From: Chloroflexota bacterium
GTDB lineage: Bacteria; Chloroflexota; Dehalococcoidia; JACPQD01
Direction of reading: 5' to 3'
NCBI GenBank assembly: GCA_016190665.1
Contig: JACPQD010000104.1
Coordinates: 1-64,000 of the forward strand
Length of the DNA stretch: 64,000 nt
Part shown: positions 24,824-34,557 of the stretch, in pieces
Layout of the letters: each line of letters opens with the position of its first letter
Numbering within the stretch: the first letter of the stretch is position 1
Translations under genes and position numbers: made by a program
Notes under the pieces: model-generated
Databases searched by the model: none
The model's input: the letters and a program-made list of their open reading frames with translations, nothing else
Told to the model about the DNA's origin: nothing

Positions 24824-26476
24824 TCATTTTGCCAACCAAACATTCTGATATTTCTGGAAGTTGTAGTTACCAATAAGTTTACCGCGGCCTCTCACCTCCG
24901 GCCACATACCCACTAGACCGTTTCTCCAGTAAATTACAATTTTGCCTGCCACATCAATCAACGCGAGATCGAGCTCACGCACGATTTTCGCCCGCTCCGA
25001 CGGATCTGTGGCCCGCGCTTGCCTGGCCCAGAGATCGACGATCCTCTTGTCGTCCACCCTTGCCCAGTTCTGGCCCCAGTCCCCACGCAATGGAGGCGTC
25101 CAGAATCGAGATTCATTCTGGGGGTCGGGGTACATGTAGGCGCTATGGGAGGCATAAGCGTTAAAGGCGCCCTCGGTCAGCAAGGCGGTGCGCACAGCGG
25201 TTTCCTTGATATCCAGCTCGTACTTGATCCCGACCTTGGCGAGTTCATTGGCTATGTAGACTGATAGCTCGCTATTGATCTTTTCCGTCCTGACCAGCGC
25301 CTTTGTGGCAAGGCCATCAGGGTAGCCGGCTTCGGCGAGAAGCCGCCTGGCCTCGGCGATGTCGGCATCCTTGGGCTGACGCCAGCCAGGGATGGTCGCC
25401 AGTTGCTCCTTGGGGATGCCCCATTTGCCGGGAAAGTGGCTGCCTACCTCGCCGTATCCCTGAGCCAGGAGCTTCAGCGCGTTGTGCCGGTCGAAGGCCA
25501 GGCTGACCGCCTTCCTGACTCGGATATCAGAAAAGGGTTTCTGCGCGGTGTTCAACGTTACGTTGCCATATTGCAGGCTCGGATACGATATTATGACGAC
25601 GTTGGGGATTTCCTTCTTGACGGTCTCCGTGTCAGTGGGCATCAGGCCGGCTTCCCCCGGACCGGTGAGCCTGACCCGCCCGGTGCGGAAGGCCGCCAGC
25701 CTGGTCGCGGCATCCGCAATGATGTAGAAGGTGATGCCATCCAGATAGGGGCGGCCCTTCACAAAGTAATCGGGATTCTTGATGTGTTCCACGGAGACGC
25801 CTGGCGAGTAATTCTTGAGCTTGTAGGGACCGGTCCCCATGACGTCCTTCTTCATGTCGCCCTTCTTCTCCAGAAAGCTCTTCGAGTAAATGACCTGGTA
25901 GCCCGAAGAGAAGACGTTGAAAAGGGAGCCGAAGGGGTACTTGAGGAGGAGCCTGATCGTATCCTTGTCTGGCGTCTCGACCTTGGCGATGGCCTCCATC
26001 TCCGGGCGGCGCGGCGCTCGAATGCCCCTCGGGGGGTCGAGCTGGCGGTCAAAGCTGGTCTTGATGTCCTCGCTGGTAAACGGCGCGCCGTCATGGAACT
26101 TGACGTTCTCGTGCAAACGGAAAGTATAGGCAAGGCCATCTTTGCTGATCTCCCAGCTCTTGGCGAGGTCTCCAATGACTTCCTCAGGATTCTCGGGGTC
26201 GGATTGGACGAGGCCGTTGTAGGCGCTTTGAAGCACAGTCACCACCGGATAGGTTGCTTCCTGGGCCACATCCAGGCTCGGCGGGTCTCCGGTGGTAGGT
26301 ACAGTGAGCGTGCCGCCGTATTTGGGCCCCTCGGAGGCGGCTTTGGCCGTGACCGCAGGTGTGGCCGCCGGACTCCCTGTCGCCGCGGAGGGGGCGGACG
26401 TGGTTGCCGCTGGGGCGCAGCTTGCCGTGAGCATCAGTAGTGTAATCAGACTGGCCGCGGAGACTGACGTCTTCAC
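24824..26476 (-). CDS. ABC transporter substrate-binding lipoprotein, family 5
   Basis: Lipobox LTASCAPAA; YGGTL; FHDGAPF; start chosen at GTG 26474-26476 preceded by AGGAGG; the ORF-track start at 26599 would overlap the upstream gene. Confidence 0.85.
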   Translation of the reverse strand: MKTSVSAASLITLLMLTASCAPAATTSAPSAATGSPAATPAVTAKAASEGPKYGGTLTVPTTGDPPSLDVAQEATYPVVTVLQSAYNGLVQSDPENPEEVIGDLAKSWEISKDGLAYTFRLHENVKFHDGAPFTSEDIKTSFDRQLDPPRGIRAPRRPEMEAIAKVETPDKDTIRLLLKYPFGSLFNVFSSGYQVIYSKSFLEKKGDMKKDVMGTGPYKLKNYSPGVSVEHIKNPDYFVKGRPYLDGITFYIIADAATRLAAFRTGRVRLTGPGEAGLMPTDTETVKKEIPNVVIISYPSLQYGNVTLNTAQKPFSDIRVRKAVSLAFDRHNALKLLAQGYGEVGSHFPGKWGIPKEQLATIPGWRQPKDADIAEARRLLAEAGYPDGLATKALVRTEKINSELSVYIANELAKVGIKYELDIKETAVRTALLTEGAFNAYASHSAYMYPDPQNESRFWTPPLRGDWGQNWARVDDKRIVDLWARQARATDPSERAKIVRELDLALIDVAGKIVIYWRNGLVGMWPEVRGRGKLIGNYNFQKYQNVWLAK

Positions 26477-26564
26477 GAAAGGGCCTCCTCTTGGTCGGAC
26501 TGAAGACGCTGGACCCATTATTAACTTAAGGCGTGGAGATTGATTTCTTTTCCTTGTGGCTGTT

Positions 26565-27134
26565 TCAGGCATGTTCTGGAACAGGCTGAATGAGAGCATC
26601 GATAACCCGGCGCGTCATTTCCTCGGCCTTGGCTGCTTCCTCAGATGGGTCTATCCTCCCCGGCCTGGGTTGAGCGAGTGGCACGATTCTGAGACCGGGA
26701 ACCCCGAGCGCCCGGGCCTGGGAGTGGGCGGCGACGGCGAATCTGTCGTGGACGATGACAGCGCAAGGGAGGCCCTTCTTCTCGAATTCAATGGCGTCGC
26801 GCACGGCGGCCGACGTACAGGAGCCTCAAGCGCCAACGCCAACCACTACCATGTCCGATCTCGTCGCAATCTCTTCGAGTGCTTCCTTTGAGACGCCGAC
26901 GGAGCCTCCTTTTCCTTTCACCCGGCAGATAACGTTTGAGAAGCTCTTTCTCTCCTCGATGCCCCGCTGGAACGCTTCCCAGAAGAAAATCGCAGCGTAA
27001 TGCCCGTTGTAAAGAAGCCCCACCGCCTTGCCATCAGCGGTGGGGAGGTTGGCCGACACCTCCCTCGAAACAACTGCCTGGACTTCGCCCACGGGGTCCA
27101 GCAGGACAAAACCCGTTCCCTGGGTCATGGTCAC
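26565..27134 (-). CDS. UGSC-type selenoprotein, in-frame TGA at 26826-26828 (Sec)
   Basis: Track ORFs 26826..27134 and 26565..26804 share a frame; reading through TGA gives ...VVVGVGA-U-GSCTSAAVRDAIEFEKKGLP...; 189 aa. Confidence 0.88.
26795..26815 (-). promoter_or_regulatory. SECIS-like hairpin, 10 nt after the TGA
   Basis: CGTCGGC-CGCCGT-GC(G)CGACG by eye: 7 bp with one bulge, GU at the 3' side of the loop. Confidence 0.55.
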
Positions 27135-27146
27135 CTACCCGTCTCT

Positions 27147-28250
27147 TCAGCCATTGTTCAGATCCCGGTTGCCTGGCCTCTCGATCTTCCTCGTTTGCAC
27201 CCAACCCCCATAATGTCCCCAACCATGGAGAACGGCGCAGAACGCTCCTGCGGCTCCCCACCCGCCGGCCACCACAAGCACAATGTCCTCCTTACGGCGC
27301 GCCACAGGGATCAGGCCAGTGGGGTCTTCCAGGTTAACCCATTTTGGGAAGTTGAAGTGGACGCGGGCGGCCTTACGTCGCTCTAACGATGTGGTCAGCG
27401 CCACCAGGGCGGCAGGCTTCCGGGCATTCTCGAAAAGGAACGTCCTGACGTCCTCTTTCGAATACGACTCCTGGGCGAGCACGGCGGCGGCCCGTGGGCC
27501 GATGACGATCATGATGTTCCCGCCGGCATGGAGGTTGTTGCTGCCCAGCTTCGCCATGGCGTCCCCTATCCTCATCAGCACTTGCATGGCGGAGCCGGAG
27601 CCGGTGCTGACATGGCTGGGCGCCTCGCCGCCGAAGACGGTTACCGCGCTGTCCTCAGGCTTGAGTCCTCTTTCAACGTGAATGGGCTCCCAGGGGTTGT
27701 CTTCCTGATTCTCAGCGATGCAGAAAGCGTACTCGCCCGGATGGCCCAGCGTCGACCTGTCCATATCCCCGGGAAAGCCGCCGCCGATATTCCACCGGAT
27801 GAGTCTGATGGCTCGTCCCACGGCGCCGTTGGCGCGCGACCCGGAACCGTAGAACACACCGTCCCCGTAGCCGAAGCCCAGCTCCTTTACGATGGGTCCG
27901 CTGACCACCGTGATGGGTGCGGCGTTATGGGTGGTGGTATTCAGGCCGCTGAGGTTGAAATCTTCCGCCAGCATCGCTTCCAGAGCGGCGATAACGACGG
28001 GCACGTGTTCAGGCAGGCAGCCGCCCATGACGCAGTTGATGGCGATCTTCTCCACGGTGGCAATACCGTTCCTCGGGCCGATGGTTCCGATCACCTCTCC
28101 GGGGTCCCGTCCCAGGTATTCGAGCGCCTCCCGTACTTTGTCTTCAGTAGGCAGGACCACGGGCAAGCCGTCGGTCCATCTCCGAGAGTATACTTCCTCC
28201 ACGGCGGCTTCGTAGTCTTTCACTCCGATCCGCGCGGACTTCAGCTCCAA
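27147..28250 (-). CDS. 'DGLP domain' partner protein (uncharacterised)
   Basis: 367 aa; WTDGLPVVLPT, AINCVMGGCLPEHVPVV, NGAVGRAIRLIRWNIGG; homologous to the partner modules of the other five UGSC genes. Confidence 0.8.
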   Translation of the reverse strand: MELKSARIGVKDYEAAVEEVYSRRWTDGLPVVLPTEDKVREALEYLGRDPGEVIGTIGPRNGIATVEKIAINCVMGGCLPEHVPVVIAALEAMLAEDFNLSGLNTTTHNAAPITVVSGPIVKELGFGYGDGVFYGSGSRANGAVGRAIRLIRWNIGGGFPGDMDRSTLGHPGEYAFCIAENQEDNPWEPIHVERGLKPEDSAVTVFGGEAPSHVSTGSGSAMQVLMRIGDAMAKLGSNNLHAGGNIMIVIGPRAAAVLAQESYSKEDVRTFLFENARKPAALVALTTSLERRKAARVHFNFPKWVNLEDPTGLIPVARRKEDIVLVVAGGWGAAGAFCAVLHGWGHYGGWVQTRKIERPGNRDLNNG

Positions 28251-28331
28251 GGAACCTCCCTCGAGGAAGTAGTGGACACGGTGGACGGCAGGGGCACTGT
28301 GCCCTACTCCCTACAACCTCCAGCCTTTAAC

Positions 28332-30761
28332 CTACAGAGACTGTTCGGTGCGACTAATTATCTCGTCTTGCACCTCGGGCGTCAAGTTCACGAAATAGGC
28401 GCTATAGCCAGCCACGCGCACCACCAGGTCCTTGTGTTTCTCCGGGTGTTTCTTTGCCTCCAGAAGCACCTTCTTGTCGATGAAGTTGAACTGCACATGA
28501 AGGCCGCCGTTGCCAATGAAGGTGCGCGTCAGGGCGGCTATCTTCTGCATGGTCTCCGGGTTCTGCACCACGGTGAGGGGAAACTTCTGGTTCAGGATGC
28601 CCACCATGGCCTCGGTGAAATCGGCCTTGATGGCCGAATTGAGCACCGCCGTGGGTCCGTTTCTGTCCATGCCGTTCATCGGCGAGAGCGAGCCATCGGC
28701 GAAGGGAGCGCGCGCCTTGCGGCCGTTGGGGAATGCCCCCACTCCTTTGCCTCCGGAGTAGTGCCAGGAAACCCCATTGCGATTGACGCTATGGGGGTAG
28801 CCGAAGCAGTTTTTCTGCGTGGTGACAAACTTGCCACTGAACTTGGCCACGTCCCGCAGCACGTAGTCCGCCTCATCGATGTCGTTGCCGTATTTCGGAG
28901 CGGCCAGGCACATACGGCGGATCTCCTCTCCCCTCTCGCCGGCGAAGTCGGAATCCAGGGCGTCCAGCAGTTCCCCCATAGTCAGCTTCCTGTCCTCGAA
29001 GACGAGCTTCTTGACGGCCGTCAGGGAGTCGCCTACATCGACCAGCGCGCGGTCCTTGTTGTGCCAGAGAGGATAGGCCTCCGCGCCGCCAGTGAGGTGG
29101 CTCTTGCCGTTCCTGATGGTGGCGGAGTCCAGGGCGGAACGCAGGGGCATCCGGAAGACCTGCATCGAAGCCAGATGCATCAGGTTCTGAATCCGGAAGA
29201 GCCTGCCAAAGACGAACTCATACTGCTTGTGGTAGGCGTCGACAAGCTCGTCGAAGGACTTGAAAGTCCTGGGGTCGCCCGTCTGGGGGCCGATCTGCTT
29301 GCCGCTGAGCGGCGACACGCCATTATGCAGCGCCAAGTCCAGAGGCACGGCGGTGTTCATCTGCAATGGGTTGTAGTGGCCGTAGTCAGGCACCACCGGC
29401 TGGGAGCAGCCCACCACTCCCCAGTCACGGGCCACCTCCAGTGGTATGCCCTTCTTGCACATGACGTCGATGACATGCTTGTCGTTGAGGTACATCGGGA
29501 TGCCGTTAACCTTCTGGTTGGTCTCCAGGCACTTCTCCATAAGCCAGTCCGGCGTCCCCTCATGCAAACGGACCGTGGCGTGGGGTTCCGCATATCTCAG
29601 TTGGCCCAGAACATGGAGCATGAGATGGGTCAGCTCGTTGGCGCCCTCGACCCCATCCCGGTTCACACCGCCGAGGGTTATGTGGTTTATCATCGTGGCC
29701 TGATGGCCCTCGCGGCCGTGCTGTGCGGCGCGTATCTGCTCCAGGCGCGCTACGTAGGTGATGAAGTCACCGAGGATGTCAGCCGCCTTCTCCAGGGTGA
29801 TCCGCCCTTCCTCGATGTCCCTCTTGAAATAGGGATACAGGAACATGTCCATTCTGCCCAGGTCATTGCCCTTGCGAGCGTTCTCCATGATCAGGGCGGA
29901 ATGGGTCAGGCGGAACGACACCACGGCCTCGAGGAAGGTGCGAGCGGATTTCTCCGGGACCCAGTCACAGGCAGTGGCGAGGTCTTCCAGTTCCTGGCGC
30001 CTCGCGGGGTCCGTCTCCCTGGCAGCCATCTCACGGGCCAACCGGGCGTAGCGGTGGGCGTAGTCTATCACGGCCTGGCAGGCGATGATGGTGCCTTGCC
30101 AGAAGTATAGCTTGTCCGGGTCGTGTTCGTTGCTCGCGCGGAAGGACGCCATGGCCTCCTCCGCTTCCCTGATGATGCCGCCCAGGCCGACGCGGACCAG
30201 TTTCTCCCACATGGGCAGGCCGGGCAAATAGGGCACCTCCTCGTAGCGGGGCGAGCTGGCCCGTATCTCCATCGCATCGTCATACCAGTCGCCGTAGACC
30301 GCCTTGGCCATCTCCAGAGCGGCCTCCGCCGGGGTGCGCCCCTTGAAATAGGCCGCGGCCTCCTTGCAGGCCTCCCAGTCCTCGGCGGACATGTTCCCCA
30401 CCTCGGCCGGGCCTCCGAAGGTCACCTTATTTCCCTCGACGACGTGCTCGAAATAAGTCCCGTTCCAGTCGATGTAGGGCGCGCTGCCACGGAAAAAGCG
30501 AGTTTGGCTGCCCGGAGTCAACTCTCCGTCAAAAATGACCAGAGGCATGCCTTCCAGGACTGCTTTCAGCTTCTTGGCGCTCCGCAGGTCGATGGGCTCG
30601 CCCTCAGTCTCGCGCAACGACTTCACGGACAGCTTCAGACGCTCGGCGCAGACCTGGGGCGCCTCCTCGAAATACTTGGCCCGAAGCTTCTGGAGCCTTA
30701 GGCTCATGGGCAGCGCGTCAATTTGCCTTCTCAGTTCTGCTGGGCTGGTAGCGGTGATCAT
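28332..30761 (-). CDS. glycyl radical enzyme (PFL-like family)
   Basis: 809 aa; C-terminal RVAGYSAYFVNL Gly-radical loop (Gly codon 28407-28409); Cys loop VVGCSQPVVP (Cys codon 29406-29408). Confidence 0.93.
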   Translation of the reverse strand: MITATSPAELRRQIDALPMSLRLQKLRAKYFEEAPQVCAERLKLSVKSLRETEGEPIDLRSAKKLKAVLEGMPLVIFDGELTPGSQTRFFRGSAPYIDWNGTYFEHVVEGNKVTFGGPAEVGNMSAEDWEACKEAAAYFKGRTPAEAALEMAKAVYGDWYDDAMEIRASSPRYEEVPYLPGLPMWEKLVRVGLGGIIREAEEAMASFRASNEHDPDKLYFWQGTIIACQAVIDYAHRYARLAREMAARETDPARRQELEDLATACDWVPEKSARTFLEAVVSFRLTHSALIMENARKGNDLGRMDMFLYPYFKRDIEEGRITLEKAADILGDFITYVARLEQIRAAQHGREGHQATMINHITLGGVNRDGVEGANELTHLMLHVLGQLRYAEPHATVRLHEGTPDWLMEKCLETNQKVNGIPMYLNDKHVIDVMCKKGIPLEVARDWGVVGCSQPVVPDYGHYNPLQMNTAVPLDLALHNGVSPLSGKQIGPQTGDPRTFKSFDELVDAYHKQYEFVFGRLFRIQNLMHLASMQVFRMPLRSALDSATIRNGKSHLTGGAEAYPLWHNKDRALVDVGDSLTAVKKLVFEDRKLTMGELLDALDSDFAGERGEEIRRMCLAAPKYGNDIDEADYVLRDVAKFSGKFVTTQKNCFGYPHSVNRNGVSWHYSGGKGVGAFPNGRKARAPFADGSLSPMNGMDRNGPTAVLNSAIKADFTEAMVGILNQKFPLTVVQNPETMQKIAALTRTFIGNGGLHVQFNFIDKKVLLEAKKHPEKHKDLVVRVAGYSAYFVNLTPEVQDEIISRTEQSL

Positions 30762-31089
30762 TGCATGCCTCCCTTGAAGTGTTGCTCACACAAAAATGAT
30801 TTGCTACGGTCAGTCCTCAATCCCTAGCAGGGGAAAGCCCGTCCCCCCCCCACCGAGTTCGTTGGAATGCACCGGGACCCTTGCCCACCAGTGTTTTCAC
30901 TCTTTGTGGGTTGCTGATGACTGATGAGGATTATCCGCCAACGGGACTACTGACGCTACTATAGTACCACGGCGCAAGAGTGTCAAGTGCAAGAGGGGCT
31001 CCAACGTCTTGGTGGCCATGCCACGCCTGCCCTCTGACCCGACGCGGGCTGAGTGCGTCAGCGCGGTCTACTTTCGAAAGCGCTTCGCG

Positions 31090-32724
31090 CTATTTCGCCA
31101 GCCAGGTCTCCACGTGCTTGTACGAGTTCCAGGCGCCGACGGGTGCGGGGTAATTCCTGACGATTTCCCAAATGCCCATGGTCCACATGCCACCCTTAAG
31201 GCTTGGCACCACCGGCAGAAGTTCGAACAGGCGGGAGTGAATGTTGCCTACCAGCCTCTTGCGTTCTTCAAAGTCCAGAATCCTCGACTGCGCTTTCGCC
31301 CATTCTTCCAGTTGCTCATCCCGTAGGGTTGCGTTCCCGAGAATGTTTTCGAGCCAAGCCGTGGGATCATCCGCATCCACTCCCCAGCTATCGAACAGCA
31401 ACTCATACGCCTGGCGGGTCTTGCGGTCTTGCCAAACGGCGGTCTCCAGGATTTCCAGCTTCAAGTCTATGCCGACGGCACCATACTGATCCCGCAGCAC
31501 TTCAGATGCTTGGGCGTGAATGCTGCGCGAAGGCATAGTCAAGGTGAGACCCCTGTCATAGCCAGCCTCGGCCAGCAGCTTCTTGGCCTCCTCAATATCG
31601 GCCGCCTTGTTCGGCCGATATCCGGGCATCTTCAAGATCTCGGCATTCGGAAGGTCCCACTTGCCGTGGGGTTCCGGCAGGAAGAAGGTGGCCAGGATGC
31701 CTTCTCCCCCAAAGGCGACCTTGATGAAATTAGGGCGGTCGATGGCCAGGTGAAGGGCCCGCCGAACCCTGACGTCGCTCAGGGGTTTGTGAGAGACATT
31801 AATGAGGACATATGTGTTGCTCATGCCAACATACCGCAATGGTCTAGCTTTTCCCTTGAGCTCCCGCTCGGTAATCTCTGCCGTAACCGGGTTCAGCCCA
31901 CCCGCCGCCAGCGAGGTAAGCAGCACTCTTCCTGTTCGGAAGGCGGCAAACCCAGTGGCAGGGTCGGTGATGATGTAGAACATAAGTCCGTCCAAATAGG
32001 GACGACCCTTGACGAAATAGTCCTTGTTCTTTGCATATTCAATGCTTGCCCCGGGATAGTAATTGGTGAACCTGAAAGGCCCCGTGCCGAGGACTGTCTT
32101 CTTCATGTCACCCTTCTCCTCCACCACTTTCTTGGGATAGATGACGTGGTGGCTGAGGGCCAGGCCGCCCAGCAAGCTAGCATCGGGGTACTTGGTGACT
32201 ATTTTGACTGTGTTGGCGTCTGGCGTCTCGATCCTATCGACGGAGGCTAGCAAAGCCTTCCTGGGGCTCTGTACGCCCCTCGGAGGGTTGCGCAGCCTGT
32301 CGAGGTTGTACCGTACATCTTCCGCCGTGAGGAGGGTGCCGTCGTGGAACTTTACCCCTTTATTGAGGTAGAACATGTATTCCAGCCCGTCCTTGCTCAT
32401 TTCGTACCTCTCAGCAAGGACATTAATGATTTCACTCTGGTTAAGGGGATTGTATCCCAACAGAGCGTCGTAGGCCGGGATGGCGACCGCGCGCGTGGCC
32501 GCCAGTTGTTGCTGGTGCAGGTCGAAGCCGGGAGGCTCCAGATACGCGCGTATGGGGAGGATGCCGCCATATCTTGGCTTTTCCTCTGTTGCTTTCACCG
32601 TGGGCGTTGGCGCCCCAACCAAGGAGTCTTGGGCGGCTGGGACCGCAGACGGGGCGCAGCTTGCCACTAACAAGCTCACCACGGCTAACAGGCCCGCTAT
32701 CAGCAACCATCTCTTTGTCCTCAC
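31090..32724 (-). CDS. ABC transporter substrate-binding lipoprotein, family 5
   Basis: Lipobox LVASCAPSA; YGGIL; 'FYLNKGVKFHDGTLL'. Confidence 0.9.
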   Translation of the reverse strand: MRTKRWLLIAGLLAVVSLLVASCAPSAVPAAQDSLVGAPTPTVKATEEKPRYGGILPIRAYLEPPGFDLHQQQLAATRAVAIPAYDALLGYNPLNQSEIINVLAERYEMSKDGLEYMFYLNKGVKFHDGTLLTAEDVRYNLDRLRNPPRGVQSPRKALLASVDRIETPDANTVKIVTKYPDASLLGGLALSHHVIYPKKVVEEKGDMKKTVLGTGPFRFTNYYPGASIEYAKNKDYFVKGRPYLDGLMFYIITDPATGFAAFRTGRVLLTSLAAGGLNPVTAEITERELKGKARPLRYVGMSNTYVLINVSHKPLSDVRVRRALHLAIDRPNFIKVAFGGEGILATFFLPEPHGKWDLPNAEILKMPGYRPNKAADIEEAKKLLAEAGYDRGLTLTMPSRSIHAQASEVLRDQYGAVGIDLKLEILETAVWQDRKTRQAYELLFDSWGVDADDPTAWLENILGNATLRDEQLEEWAKAQSRILDFEERKRLVGNIHSRLFELLPVVPSLKGGMWTMGIWEIVRNYPAPVGAWNSYKHVETWLAK

Positions 32725-32800
32725 GGTAATGCCTCCCTTCCGCTTGCTTGTTTCGCCCAGAGCGCAAGCCCACCTACAGGCAGGTGAAAACGGGCAGTCC

Positions 32801-33385
32801 CTATGGATTAGCGGCCTGCACCATCTCCTTGGAGCCAGTCAGCACCTCGACCACTCGCTCGATGGCATCATCGGCGTATCGCTCTATCGTTGCCTGAGGC
32901 ATTCCGCCTATCGGATGCGGCACTTTGACTATGGGGAGAGTGGGCCGGCCAAGCATCTTCACTTGAGCCCGTGCGAGCCTCTCGAAGACGTCCGTGCAGA
33001 AAGTGACTACTGGAAGCCCTCGTTTCTCCAGCTCTATTGCAGCGTGGGCACCCCACGTTGTGCAGGCGCCTCAGTCGCCTATACCATTGAGAACGAAATC
33101 GCACTTCTCTGACAGCTCTTTGAGCATTCCCTCGGCGATGGCCCCTCCGGGATGTCTCAGCATCCAGGGTAAGCTGCCCACGCCAAAGGCCTCTTTCAGC
33201 CTTTTTTCGACTCGCGCCAGCAGGATATCGCCCCCGGGCTTGTAGTTGTATAGAACAACCATCGACTTGCCACGCAGGCTGTCGATTCTCGGCGCGGCAG
33301 GCAGCTCTGGCACCGCAGTCTTGACCCCAGCGGGATTGTGGACCCTAACCATTTCTTTGGGCATGTCGTTGCTCCTTCCGGACAT
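32801..33385 (-). CDS. UGSC-type selenoprotein, in-frame TGA at 33071-33073 (Sec)
   Basis: Track ORF ends ...FVLNGIGD; readthrough gives U-GACTTWGAHAAIELEKRGLPVVTF...KEMVQAANP, stop TAG 32801-32803; 194 aa; shares 1 nt with upstream gene (TAATG). Confidence 0.88.
33043..33057 (-). promoter_or_regulatory. SECIS-like hairpin, 13 nt after the TGA
   Basis: CGTGGG-GTG-CCCACG: 6-bp perfect stem with GU in the loop; flanking TGCA/TGCA can extend it. Confidence 0.6.
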
Positions 33386-34452
33386 TACTTCTTGGGCAGG
33401 CGTATCGGCTTGGTGACTGGATGAGCTCTGGTTATGGCGCCCATGAAAGCGGAATGCTTTCCTGGACCGCCGAGCACCAGGATAGTGATATCCTCGGGCT
33501 TCAGTGCGACCGGTACACGGCCGTCGTCGTCAATGTGAATGCCGGTCAGCTCGAGTTGCTGCTTTCGCCACGGCCCCAGCTCCGGCCCATAATAGCTGAG
33601 CGGCAGCCCAGCATGATCAAGGACGAACTGGCGAACCATGGCCTTGGTGTAGCCTCCGCGAGCGACGACCTCCGCATGCTCGGGACAAAAGGCGAGAATA
33701 GAGTCGGCGAATAACATAGTGTTCCCGTTGCCTAAGGGGCTCATGGCATGGCTCAACGTGGTTAACACGCCGACGGCCGTAGTGCTGCTCCGTTCCAGCA
33801 CGTCGTGCGGGCAATCGGCCGGGAAAACGGTTACGACGTTATCTCCCTTCTCGTAGCCCTTCTCTACGTGAAGCGGTTCCCAGGGACTTTGCTCCTCATT
33901 CTCCCCCACGCAAAACGTATACTTGCTGGGCATCCCCGTAGTGGAGAGGTCGAGTATGCCGGGCGTGGCGCCTCCGACGTTAAGCATGATGAGGCGTAAC
34001 GCCCGGCCGATGGTGGCGTTGGCGCGCCAGCCCGGCCCGAAGCAGTTGCTGCGACAGTTGATGTTCAAGTCTTTGCGGATTGGGCCATTCACCACAATGA
34101 GGGGAGCCGCTCCGTGAGTGGTAGCTTGCAGGCCGTGCAAATTGAACTCGCCTTCCGTTATCGCTTCCACGGCGGCGACGACCACAGGCAGGTATTCGGG
34201 AAGGCACCCGGCCATCACCGCATTGATCGCGACCTTCTGAACAGTAGCATCCGCCCAGATTGGCGGGATCTTCCCGAGCACCTCGGACGGACTGCGGTCG
34301 GCGCCCAAAAGCATCGCTTCCACCGCCTCGTCGACAGGCGGCGCAATGGGCAGGCCGTCGGTCCAGCCCTGTTCTTGAAACAAGTTGTTTATGGTCTGGA
34401 AGTCGTTCTCCACCAGGAAACTGGGTTGCTCAACGGCCACTCGGTGGGTCAT
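33385..34452 (-). CDS. 'DGLP domain' partner protein
   Basis: 355 aa; WTDGLPIAPPV, AINAVMAGCLPEYLPVVVAAVEA, RANATIGRALRLIMLNVGG. Confidence 0.8.
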   Translation of the reverse strand: MTHRVAVEQPSFLVENDFQTINNLFQEQGWTDGLPIAPPVDEAVEAMLLGADRSPSEVLGKIPPIWADATVQKVAINAVMAGCLPEYLPVVVAAVEAITEGEFNLHGLQATTHGAAPLIVVNGPIRKDLNINCRSNCFGPGWRANATIGRALRLIMLNVGGATPGILDLSTTGMPSKYTFCVGENEEQSPWEPLHVEKGYEKGDNVVTVFPADCPHDVLERSSTTAVGVLTTLSHAMSPLGNGNTMLFADSILAFCPEHAEVVARGGYTKAMVRQFVLDHAGLPLSYYGPELGPWRKQQLELTGIHIDDDGRVPVALKPEDITILVLGGPGKHSAFMGAITRAHPVTKPIRLPKK

Positions 34453-34557
34453 GATATTTGCTCCTCATATCATTCTGTTTCCATTTGAACGCCTGTCAGG
34501 CTGCCCGGATACCTCCTGGAAGGATCAGCATGTCCCCTTGTGAAACTTGAATCCCAT

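Noticed and set aside
27528-30110. 860-aa + strand ORF antisense to the GRE and partner gene
   Set aside because: Low-complexity translation with no recognisable motifs, opposite strong conserved coding; an artefact of high-GC codon usage.
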